Shown: piece after piece, positions 1-7,283 of the stretch | Layout: every line of letters starts with the position of its first letter | Position numbering within the stretch: position 1 is the stretch's first letter | NCBI GenBank assembly: GCA_945866285.1 | Contig: CAMBHC010000004.1 | Span: forward strand, 1 to 21,052 | From: Candidatus Sulfopaludibacter sp. SbA3 | GTDB taxonomy: Bacteria > Acidobacteriota > Vicinamibacteria > Vicinamibacterales > UBA2999 | DNA: 21,052 bases | Reading direction: 5' to 3' | Notes under the pieces: generated by a model | The model's database searches: none | Told to the model about the DNA's origin: nothing | Seen by the model: only the letters and a program-made list of their open reading frames with translations | Translations under genes and position numbers: made by a program

Positions 1-138
1 GTCGGCATTGGGGGTGGTGTGATTGCCGTGCACGCGCACTTCGCCGACGATGCCGGGCGACGTCTGGGCGGCGGCCGCCGTCGCGAACAACGCCAGCGCG
101 AAGGCGACGCACGTCCACCTGCCTGACCAGCCCTTCAT
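1..138 (-). CDS. N-terminus of an exported POTRA/BamA-like outer-membrane protein (partial)
   Basis: Only the first 46 codons are inside the window; the gene runs off the left edge. The start ATG at 138 overlaps the TGA stop of the upstream gene in an ATGA arrangement, so the two are probably translationally coupled. The protein begins with a basic stretch, a hydrophobic core and an Ala-rich Sec cleavage region ending in AAAQ (about residues 10-25). It then reads GEVRVHGNHTTPNAD. A short beta strand followed by a V-x-V-x-G-N-x-x-T/I motif is typical of the first strand of POTRA repeats in BamA/TamA/FhaC-type outer-membrane proteins. If so, it would be a periplasmic POTRA domain ahead of a beta barrel. 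The family call rests on this one motif and the signal peptide; other secreted proteins with a similar strand are possible. Confidence 0.55.
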   Translation of the reverse strand, partial: MKGWSGRWTCVAFALALFATAAAAQTSPGIVGEVRVHGNHTTPNAD

Positions 139-1133
139 TTGATCTTGTAAGTGACGGCGGCTTGCTTGTAGTTCAGGTAGTCAACCTTGTACGTGGCATC
201 GACGGCGCCGACGGCCATCATCATGCCGAAGTGCATCTCGATGCTGCGCGGTAACCACACTCCTGGGAACGCCTGGCTCATGCGCATGGTCGCCTTCAGG
301 TCGCTGACCCGCAGCAGCGCGCGGCCGGGGAAGAAGTCCATGTCGATGTCGTCGAAGGTGTATTGCAGAATCTGGTAGGTCTTCGGGTCCACCCACAGCG
401 TGACCAGCGACACCTTGTTCATCTTCTCTTCGATTTCGTCTTCCTTGTCGCGCACCTTCTTGTTGGGCCGCGTCCGGCCCTCGTTGAACAAGCCGGTTTC
501 CGGGTAGTACTCGATCTTGAGCACCTCGCGGTCATCCACCTTCTCGCGCCCGGCGAGCGCGTAGTGGCCTCGCTCGAACCGGAACTTCAGGAAGTACGAA
601 GACGACACGAACTGCGGCTCACCGCCCTGCCCTAGCAGGTCGTCGACGTTTGACGGCAAGTCGGCCGGGGTCGTCGGCGTTTCGTCGATGACCTGGACAC
701 CGGTGGGGCTGATGACGACCGCGCGCTTTTCTGGGTCGGTAGGCAGGCCCTGTTTCTCGCGCGCGTCGCGGCGCTTGCGCCGCTCGTCGCGAGTCGTCTC
801 CCGCTTCAGCCACTCGTCTTCCGCCTTCCGGCGGTCGGCCTCCGATAACGCCACGCCGTTAGCCTTGACCGGGCTGCGCACGAAGATGCCCTTGCGGATG
901 AACCACGAGTATTCGCGGCGCATGCCCCACAGCGGCAGGCCGCCGGGACCGGTCAGGTCAAAGGCTTCCTTCTCTTCAAGGACGTATTGCTGGAGCTTCT
1001 TCCAGTTGTCGTCGCGGCGCGCCAGCACCCGTTCCATGAAGGCGTCGAGGTCCGACTGGGCCGCAATTCTGCTGGGAACGACTGCCGCGAGCAACGCCAC
1101 GGCGATCAAGGCGATGAGGGCTTTGGCACGCAT
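135..1133 (-). CDS. exported LolA-like protein of unknown function
   Basis: A 332-residue protein with a clear Sec signal peptide: MRAK, a hydrophobic core to about residue 22, and a likely cleavage after IAAQ. The middle (residues about 100-150) is very rich in Lys, Arg and Glu and probably helical or flexible. The C-terminal half has alternating strands such as VTLWVDPKTYQILQY and a tail of YKVDYLNYK type. That resembles the half-barrel fold of LolA/LolB-like outer-membrane lipoprotein-sorting proteins, where a statement of the form 'value in the model, then regression to a new surface' is replaced by W-D-x-x-T-x-x-I/L strands. I do not recognise a specific function. The stop overlaps the start of the POTRA-like gene by four bases, so the two products probably act together in the envelope. 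No strong Shine-Dalgarno sequence is visible before the ATG. The upstream spacer carries the short hairpin repeats at 1181-1264. Confidence 0.75.
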   Translation of the reverse strand: MRAKALIALIAVALLAAVVPSRIAAQSDLDAFMERVLARRDDNWKKLQQYVLEEKEAFDLTGPGGLPLWGMRREYSWFIRKGIFVRSPVKANGVALSEADRRKAEDEWLKRETTRDERRKRRDAREKQGLPTDPEKRAVVISPTGVQVIDETPTTPADLPSNVDDLLGQGGEPQFVSSSYFLKFRFERGHYALAGREKVDDREVLKIEYYPETGLFNEGRTRPNKKVRDKEDEIEEKMNKVSLVTLWVDPKTYQILQYTFDDIDMDFFPGRALLRVSDLKATMRMSQAFPGVWLPRSIEMHFGMMMAVGAVDATYKVDYLNYKQAAVTYKIK

Positions 1134-1180
1134 GGTGGATCCAGGAGTCAGACGAACGCCGGGGGGAGCCGGTTCCCGCC

Positions 1181-1264
1181 TTCGCCAAGGCTACGGCGAG
1201 GCAGGCCCCTTCGCCAAGGCTTCGGCGCGACAGGTCCCCTGACGCCAAGGCTCCGGTGGGCAGG
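1181..1264. repeat. three tandem GC-rich hairpin repeats (AAGGCT-type)
   Basis: Three degenerate units begin near 1181, 1210 and 1241 (spacing 29 and 31 bases). Each contains CGCCAAGGCT followed by A/T/C and CGG, then a G-rich end and CAGG. In the first two units the outer bases TCGCC and GGCGA (or CGCC and GGCG) are complementary and can form a small stem around the AAGGCT core. The array fills almost the whole spacer between the LolA-like gene and the amidohydrolase stop codon. A related pair of units lies at 16521-16580, so this is a dispersed family and not just a local duplication. Confidence 0.75.
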
Positions 1265-1266
1265 CC

Positions 1267-3006
1267 TTACTGGGTGGAGGTGGTGTCAGGCGGGTCGCGG
1301 CGGTAGACCACCTTGCCGTCCACGATGGTGAACATCACCTGGGCCTCGGTGATGCGGGTCGTGGGACCTTCGAAGATGTCGTCCGACAGCACCACGAGGT
1401 CCGCCAGCATGTCGCGGGCGAGCACACCCTTGCGCTGGTCGTCGTAGGACGCCCACGCGGCATCGCTGGTGTAGCCATCAATCGCCGTGCGGAGAGATAA
1501 CCGCTCCGCCGGCAGCCAACCGCCTTCGGGCAGGCCCTCAACCGTGGTGCGATTGACCGCCACGTGCAGGCCCATCAGCGGGTCAAGCGTCATCACCGGC
1601 CAGTCGCTGCCAAAGGCCAGGCGTCCGCCGGCCTTGGCGATGCTGGCCCACAGCCAGCCGTGAGCGGCGCGCGCGGGGCCAATGTTCGTGCTCCACACAT
1701 CGCCCGGCGCCGGGCTGGGCGTGGCGTGCACGGGCTCCATCGAGGCAATCACGCCGAGCTTGCCGAAACGCGGGATGTCGGCCGGATCGATGGATTCGAG
1801 GTGTTCGACGCGATGGCGGCGACCGCGCTCCGGCACCGGGTTGGCCTTGGCCGCTGCTTCGTAGGCGTCAAGCGTCATGCGCACGGCGGCATCGCCGATG
1901 GCGTGGGTCATGATCTGCCATCCGTCGCGATCGAGCAGCGCCACGGTCTTGTTCAACTGCTCCGGTGTGAAGCGCGGGTCGCCCGTCGTGCCGGGCTTGT
2001 TGTCGTACGGCGCGAGCATGGCCGCGGTATGCGATTCGATGACGCCGTCGGCGACCAGCTTCACCGCGCCCGTCTTCAGCAGAGGGTCATCGGCAAAGCG
2101 TTCCCGCGCTGCTGCCAGCGACTTCAGTTCGGCCGCGGTGATCACGCCGTTGACCGAGAGCGCCTGGTACACCCGGAGCGTCAACTCGCCGCGCTTGCGC
2201 AGGCTGTCGTAGAGCTCGAGATCTTCCGCTGTGCCGCCGGCGTTCTGCACACTGGTGATGCCGACGCGATGTGCCTCGACCACGCCGGCGCGAATAGCCG
2301 CGACCTTATCCTCGGTTGTCGGCTGCGGCGCGGCGGTCATCAACGCCATCGCGGCTTCCTTCAGCGCGCCACTCGGCTCACCGGTGCGCGGGTCCTTCAC
2401 GATCACGCCGTTCTTCGGGTTCTCGGTGTGCCGCGTGATACCTGCCAGCTTGAGCGCCTTGCTGTTGGCCCAACCCGTGTGACCGTCGTAGGCCACCAGG
2501 TACGCGGGCCGGTCGGGCACCAGCCTGTCGAGCATTTGGCGGGTTGGCAGCGACCCCGCAAACGGCTGGTAGTACCAACCGCGGCCCGTGATCCAGGTGC
2601 GTTCGGGATGCGCCTCGGACCAGATTCGGACCGTGTCCTTAATCTCGTCGAGGGTCGTCGCTTCGAGCAGGTTGATCTGATCGAGCGACAGCCCGCCGCT
2701 GATGAAGTGGGCATGCGCATCGTTGAAGCCGGGCATGACCGCGCCGCCCTTGGCGTCGATGACCGTGGTCTGGGCGCGCTTCAAGCGCTGGATCTCGCGG
2801 TTCGATCCGACGCGAACCACCTGGTTGCCGCGAATCGCGACCGCCTCGGCCATGTCCGAGCTGCCACCGCCTGCGTAGACCTTGCCGTTAATCACGATCA
2901 GGTCAACCGCGTCATCGTCCGCCCGCTGGGCGCCGACAATGAGTCCGGCGACCAGCGTCACGCCGACGATGCAGGCCACGAGATAGGCCGTGATGCGGGC
3001 CGCCAT
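1267..3006 (-). CDS. membrane-anchored or exported amidohydrolase, YtcJ-type (Amidohydrolase_3)
   Basis: A 579-residue metal-dependent hydrolase. Residues 5-27 form one hydrophobic segment (signal peptide or uncleaved anchor), so it probably works outside the cytoplasm. The amidohydrolase signature follows: the first strand-and-gate motif MPGFNDAHAHF with metal ligands His98 and His100, then THAIGDAA, RVEHLE and FGSDWPV, which carry the later His and Asp ligands. The C-terminal VMFTIVDGKVVYRR strand closes the small beta-sandwich domain. Length and motif order match the YtcJ/N-substituted formamide deformylase branch. Substrates in this branch vary widely and cannot be read from sequence. The short LVAC near residue 9 resembles a lipobox but sits too close to the N-terminus to be convincing. 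The gene is divergent from the ketopantoate-reductase-like gene across a 42-base gap. Confidence 0.88.
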   Translation of the reverse strand: MAARITAYLVACIVGVTLVAGLIVGAQRADDDAVDLIVINGKVYAGGGSSDMAEAVAIRGNQVVRVGSNREIQRLKRAQTTVIDAKGGAVMPGFNDAHAHFISGGLSLDQINLLEATTLDEIKDTVRIWSEAHPERTWITGRGWYYQPFAGSLPTRQMLDRLVPDRPAYLVAYDGHTGWANSKALKLAGITRHTENPKNGVIVKDPRTGEPSGALKEAAMALMTAAPQPTTEDKVAAIRAGVVEAHRVGITSVQNAGGTAEDLELYDSLRKRGELTLRVYQALSVNGVITAAELKSLAAARERFADDPLLKTGAVKLVADGVIESHTAAMLAPYDNKPGTTGDPRFTPEQLNKTVALLDRDGWQIMTHAIGDAAVRMTLDAYEAAAKANPVPERGRRHRVEHLESIDPADIPRFGKLGVIASMEPVHATPSPAPGDVWSTNIGPARAAHGWLWASIAKAGGRLAFGSDWPVMTLDPLMGLHVAVNRTTVEGLPEGGWLPAERLSLRTAIDGYTSDAAWASYDDQRKGVLARDMLADLVVLSDDIFEGPTTRITEAQVMFTIVDGKVVYRRDPPDTTSTQ

Positions 3007-3048
3007 GAGTAAATTCTAACACTGTGCTAAAACGTCTGCGGAGGTTCA
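3007..3048. promoter_or_regulatory. divergent start region between amidohydrolase and ketopantoate-reductase-like genes
   Basis: This is a 42-base AT-richer spacer in an otherwise GC-rich window. On the plus strand a GGAGG Shine-Dalgarno sequence (3040-3044) lies five bases before the ATG at 3049. A TGTGCTAAAAC stretch resembles an extended -10 element. On the minus strand TTAGAAT is a possible -10. With so little room, promoters for one or both genes must extend into the opposite coding region. The ribosome binding site is clear; the promoter elements are guesses. Confidence 0.4.
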
Positions 3049-3984
3049 ATGAAGGTTGCGATTCTGGGATCGGGTGCGGTCGGGGGGTATTTCGGTGCCA
3101 AGCTGGCGCGCACGGGGCAGGACGTCACGTTCATTGCCCGCGGTGCGCATCTCGAAGCCATTCGCAGCAAGGGGCTCGAGGTGAAGAGCGCCAAGCTGGG
3201 GGATTTCCAGGTGCGCGCGGCCGCCGAAAGCGATACCGCGAAGGTCGGCCCGGTAGACCTGGTGGTCGTCTCGGTCAAGGCCTATGACAACGCCACGGCG
3301 CTGCCCATGCTGATGCCGATGATTGGCCCCGAGACGGTGGTGTTGACCCTGCAGAATGGCGTCGACAGCGTCAACGAGGTCGCCGCCATCGCCGGCGAAC
3401 GGCACGTGCTGGGCGGCACGACGTATGTCGCCACGGCCCTGGAAGGCCCAGGGCTGATCGTCCAGACGGGCGTGCACCGTTCGATCATCTTCGGCGAAGT
3501 GTTCGGCGACCGTGGCCGCATCACGCCGCGCGTGCAGGCGATTGCCGACATCTTCGCGGCCGCCGACATCCAGGTCACGCCAGTGGCCGACGCGCGCGTG
3601 CCCATCTGGGATAAGTTCGTCTACCTCGTGGCCTTCTCGGGCTTCACCGGCGCCTCCCGTTTGTCGATTGGCCACATCTGGAAGTTCCCGCAGGTGCAGG
3701 AGATGTTCTACGCGACGTCGCGCGAGATCGCGGCGCTCGCGCAGGCCGAAGGCGTGACGATCTCCGTCAACCGGTTCGAGACGCTGAAGGAATACATGGA
3801 CAACATTCCGTTCTCGACACGGTCGTCGCTGCTGATCGACCTCGAGCAGGGCAAGCGCATTGAAGTGGAAGCGCTGCAGGGCGCGGCTGTGCGCCGCGCG
3901 CAGAAACTGGGCGTGCCGGTGCCGATCACCGCAACGCTCTACGCCGTGCTCAAGGCCTGGGAATCCGGGCCCGTGAAGAGCTAA
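3049..3984 (+). CDS. 2-dehydropantoate 2-reductase family protein (ApbA/PanE)
   Basis: A 311-residue NADPH-dependent reductase of the ApbA/PanE fold. The Rossmann motif GSGAVGG is at residues 7-13, the LQNG loop at 101-104, the candidate catalytic lysine is Lys189 in IWDKF, and the late acidic residue Glu272 follows a paired Ser259-Ser260 in the same spacing as Ser244 and Glu256 of the E. coli enzyme. The length matches the family. PanE reduces ketopantoate to pantoate for pantothenate and CoA synthesis. One difference is that the segment after Lys189 is FVYLVAFSGFTG, lacking the Asn usually found four residues after the lysine. This form is seen in a common PanE-like branch whose substrates are often unproven, so I give no gene symbol. 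The start is supported by GGAGG five bases upstream. The stop overlaps that of the convergent methyltransferase gene. Confidence 0.87.
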   Translation: MKVAILGSGAVGGYFGAKLARTGQDVTFIARGAHLEAIRSKGLEVKSAKLGDFQVRAAAESDTAKVGPVDLVVVSVKAYDNATALPMLMPMIGPETVVLTLQNGVDSVNEVAAIAGERHVLGGTTYVATALEGPGLIVQTGVHRSIIFGEVFGDRGRITPRVQAIADIFAAADIQVTPVADARVPIWDKFVYLVAFSGFTGASRLSIGHIWKFPQVQEMFYATSREIAALAQAEGVTISVNRFETLKEYMDNIPFSTRSSLLIDLEQGKRIEVEALQGAAVRRAQKLGVPVPITATLYAVLKAWESGPVKS

Positions 3985-6900
3985 CGCCCAGCCGGATCCG
4001 CGTCGACACATCGATCGCGCACCGACTTGGGCAACAAGGGAAAGCTGGCGACGATGTGCCGGTAGTCGTCGCCGCTGATTCCGTAAAGGCGCGCCGCCAG
4101 CGCATTCAACCGCGCGTACGCGTCGGGTGCGGCATCGATTCCCGTCACGGACAGGCTGTGGGCCAGGCCGGCCATGCTGCGAAAGGCCGGTGAGTCATCC
4201 GGCGGCCGCGGCACGGGCAGGCGTGCCATCAGCGCCGTCGTGACGTGCGTGGTGACACTGAGCCGCACCAGGTAGTTGGCCACCAGGCTGTTGAGCAACC
4301 CGAGCAGGCACCACTGCGCCGCTGAGGAGAGTGGTGTCTTCAGCACAAACACGGTGTGAGTCGAGAGCGTCCCCTTCGGCAGTAACGCGGCGATCAGCGT
4401 GAGGCGGTTCGTGGCGCTCGCGACGTCCCGGTAGGCCAGGCGGTCGCGATTGAAGCTCACGGCCGGATCGATCAGGCGCGAGGCCGTTTCGCGCGACACG
4501 GTGTGCGTGGTGGCGTCCAGCGTCACCTGGAACGGCGCCAGGTGCTTGCCTTCAACGATGGGCAGCAGGGACGACCGGGTGCGCGGCGGGCGCGGAGAGA
4601 AATGTTCACGGTCGTCGGTGGCATTGAGCTCGCGCCCGAATCGCGCGTGCCACCCGCGGTCCGATCCCAGCGGCGGCGCCACGGCCGAGGCCGTCGCCAG
4701 CACGGCCAGTGCGGCCGGTGACGTGAGGGCCGGCACCGTGAGGTGTTCCGGATCCCACGATTCCAGTCGCGACCGCGACACGCTCAGCCACGCATCCCCT
4801 TCATCGTGGCGCGCGTCACTGGCGCACCGGTCGAGCACGGCCGGATCCTGGAGGCCAGAGCGAAACCGCAAGACCTCGGTTCGACCGGCGTTGGTGGCCG
4901 CAATCATCAGAAAGCGCACACTGCGGTGAATCGGAAAGACCCCGGCCGTGTTGTCCAGGCCGAGCCACGTGTCGAGGGTGCAGCGGTCGAACAGGCGGCG
5001 CCGCAGCCGCGCACTGCCATGGTCGGTGGCGAACCCCGAGGGGAGCAGCAGTCCGAATCGGCCGCCTGCCCTGGTCAGGTCCAGGGTGCGCTCAAGGAAC
5101 AACTGGTAGCGGTTGGCGTGGCCGTCGCCCTGGGCGGAGTAGATGCCCGTGGAACGGAGAAAACGTCGCAGCGGTATGGCGCGCTGGCGCTCGGCATCGC
5201 GGTTCATGGCCGAGCCGGTGTCGGCGCGCATCACGTCCCACGGTGGATTTCCAAGCACGGCGTCAAAGCCGCCATCGCTGCGCCGGCCGCCATGCTGATC
5301 GAAGAACACCTCGGGGAAGGCCAGCTCCCAGTGAAATACCGCGTGGTCAGCAGCCACCGCCGCCGCTTGTGACAGCCAGCGCGCCATGTGGCCGGCCGGC
5401 AGCGTCGTGGCTCCGCCAGTCAGCGACGCGATCCACTCGTTGACGATCGCGTGGGCCGGGGCGGCGCCGGGCCACAGCGCCGCCGCGCACCAGGCATCCA
5501 GTGCGCGAATCCAGTTCGCGAAGGGTCCGTCGGCTGACGCCAAGTGTTCGAGTAACCGCTCCTTGTGACGAACCGCGGCCAGCGAATCCGAGGGCTCGAG
5601 CGCGAGGCGGAGCCGGTCCGGCAAGACGCGCGCGGCGGCGAGTGCCGGCAGGTGATCAAACAGCGGCAACGCTTGGTCAGAAGCGCCCTTGCGTCGCACC
5701 GGCGGCCTCGACAGGTCTGCCAGCCAACCTCCCAGCAAGCTGTTGCCCACCGACAGGTGATGATCGAGAAAGGTCAGCGGTTTACCTGCCGCCAACGTCG
5801 TCAGCCACAACGACAGGCGCGCCAGTTGCACGGCCGTCGGATTGAGGTCCACGCCGTACAGGCACTGCTCGGCGACCTGGCGGCGCAGGTTGGCGCGGTC
5901 GCCGGCTGTGACGCCCGGCGCGTCCCACTCGCCGTCGCGAACGAGGGCGTGTTCACACTGGTCCGCCAGGTAGTGACAGGCGGCCACCAGGAACGCGCCG
6001 CTCCCCATAGCCGGATCGACCACGCGCAAGGCAAGAATGTCGCGCGCCGGCCGATCCATCACCAGCGGATGCAGGGTCCGTCGGACCAGGAACTCCGTGA
6101 TCGATCGCGGCGTGTAGTAGCTACCGGTGGCCTTGCGCTCGGTCGACGTCCGCCGCAGAACGATGCGGCCACCAGCGGGGATGGGTTCATGTTCCAGCAC
6201 CCGTTCGTAGACGGCGCCAAGCTGTTCGACGCCCAGGTCGTGGTACGCAATGCGCCGGCGTCCGAGCGGTGTGCTCGTGGTCGCCAGGGCCTGGACCAGG
6301 GTCTTGACCACGTCTTCAGGGACGCGGCGTTGCTCCACCAGCGGCGCGTGCCGAGGAGAAAACAAGCGGCCGTTGAACGCCGTGACATCCAGATCGCCGG
6401 CCTTGCAGCCGGCATGGGCGAGGCGAGTGATGGCCTGGAGCGCCGCCCACAATCCCCGGGGCGGTGGTGAGGGAATTGACCGCCGATAGAGCGCATCAAT
6501 CGTGTAGGCCTCGCGATAGACCGGATGCCACACCGGCACCAGGCTGCGGGCTTCGGCAAATAACAGGAACAAGACGCGATAGACGACCGTGAGCGCCTGC
6601 TCGTATGGGCGCCCGGCGCCGGCCGCGCCGATGCGGCCCGGCGATAACGCCGTGGCCAACGCCGGCAGCGCGGCCAACACGCCGTCACCGAGCGAGTGAC
6701 ACACGCCTGCCGCGTGACGGCTTGACGCATCCACGTTGGCCCGCAAGGTATGTGGCCCGGCGGGGGCAGCGGTGGCGTGCGATCCGGCCAGCATCCACAA
6801 CAACTGCGCGCCCCTGGATTGCGGGAGCAACGCCGCAAACTCGAATCGCAACACGTGCCTGGACCAGGGCCGCGCGCAATCGATCACCTGCAACGCGCGG

Positions 6901-7283
6901 CCGTTCGACACCAGGGCCCACGCCGCGTTCGCGCCGACGCCACCGCGAATCGCGTCGCCCCATGCCGTGTCGACCGTGGCCGACCACGGCAGCGTGATGA
7001 CCAGCGTTGCCGGGGCGCCTGGGCGCTCGGAGATTCCGAGCAGTCGATCGCCAACCGGCCGCATGGCCGGCACTGCGTAGCCCAGGGCGTCTATCAATGG
7101 TGCCGTTGCCACGTCGAACACCTGGCGGGCGCTCGCCGAAGGCCCGATCGTCCGCGATACCGTGCGCCACCAGCAATTCGCTCGTCGCTCGAATACCTCA
7201 GTGGCGCCGGGGTCCAGTGCCGGCAGCAGTTGTTGCTCCAGGTAGGCATGCGACAGCAACTGCCCGCTGATGCCCGGAATCAC
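3981..7283 (-). CDS. Eco57I-type N6-adenine DNA methyltransferase, large, coupled to a SNF2 helicase
   Basis: Read from the GTG at 7283 the protein has 1100 residues. This start overlaps the helicase TGA as GTGA and has GAGGGG five bases upstream. The frame stays open 396 bases further, but that stretch is out-of-frame helicase code and low-complexity Arg/Ala. Visible parts: an N-terminal domain (1-230) with WALVSNG, as in type IIG enzymes but without a clear PD-(D/E)xK core; FLLFAEARSLVP (about 239-250); KATGSYYTP (384-392); SAM-binding motif I DPAMGSGAF (423-431); YGVDLNPTAVQLA (476-488); catalytic motif IV NPPW (679-682), the form of adenine-N6 methylases; and a C-terminal target-recognition-like region with EGKHLAPF (911-918) and LNSLVANYL. 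It should methylate DNA at a specific site. With the upstream helicase it resembles the drmD-drmMI pair of class 1 DISARM, but no other DISARM gene is present. Confidence 0.88.
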   Translation of the reverse strand: MIPGISGQLLSHAYLEQQLLPALDPGATEVFERRANCWWRTVSRTIGPSASARQVFDVATAPLIDALGYAVPAMRPVGDRLLGISERPGAPATLVITLPWSATVDTAWGDAIRGGVGANAAWALVSNGRALQVIDCARPWSRHVLRFEFAALLPQSRGAQLLWMLAGSHATAAPAGPHTLRANVDASSRHAAGVCHSLGDGVLAALPALATALSPGRIGAAGAGRPYEQALTVVYRVLFLLFAEARSLVPVWHPVYREAYTIDALYRRSIPSPPPRGLWAALQAITRLAHAGCKAGDLDVTAFNGRLFSPRHAPLVEQRRVPEDVVKTLVQALATTSTPLGRRRIAYHDLGVEQLGAVYERVLEHEPIPAGGRIVLRRTSTERKATGSYYTPRSITEFLVRRTLHPLVMDRPARDILALRVVDPAMGSGAFLVAACHYLADQCEHALVRDGEWDAPGVTAGDRANLRRQVAEQCLYGVDLNPTAVQLARLSLWLTTLAAGKPLTFLDHHLSVGNSLLGGWLADLSRPPVRRKGASDQALPLFDHLPALAAARVLPDRLRLALEPSDSLAAVRHKERLLEHLASADGPFANWIRALDAWCAAALWPGAAPAHAIVNEWIASLTGGATTLPAGHMARWLSQAAAVAADHAVFHWELAFPEVFFDQHGGRRSDGGFDAVLGNPPWDVMRADTGSAMNRDAERQRAIPLRRFLRSTGIYSAQGDGHANRYQLFLERTLDLTRAGGRFGLLLPSGFATDHGSARLRRRLFDRCTLDTWLGLDNTAGVFPIHRSVRFLMIAATNAGRTEVLRFRSGLQDPAVLDRCASDARHDEGDAWLSVSRSRLESWDPEHLTVPALTSPAALAVLATASAVAPPLGSDRGWHARFGRELNATDDREHFSPRPPRTRSSLLPIVEGKHLAPFQVTLDATTHTVSRETASRLIDPAVSFNRDRLAYRDVASATNRLTLIAALLPKGTLSTHTVFVLKTPLSSAAQWCLLGLLNSLVANYLVRLSVTTHVTTALMARLPVPRPPDDSPAFRSMAGLAHSLSVTGIDAAPDAYARLNALAARLYGISGDDYRHIVASFPLLPKSVRDRCVDADPAGR

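Noticed and set aside
1564..3012. Long plus-strand reading frame antisense to the amidohydrolase
   Set aside because: It mirrors a gene with clear catalytic motifs and has no motifs of its own.
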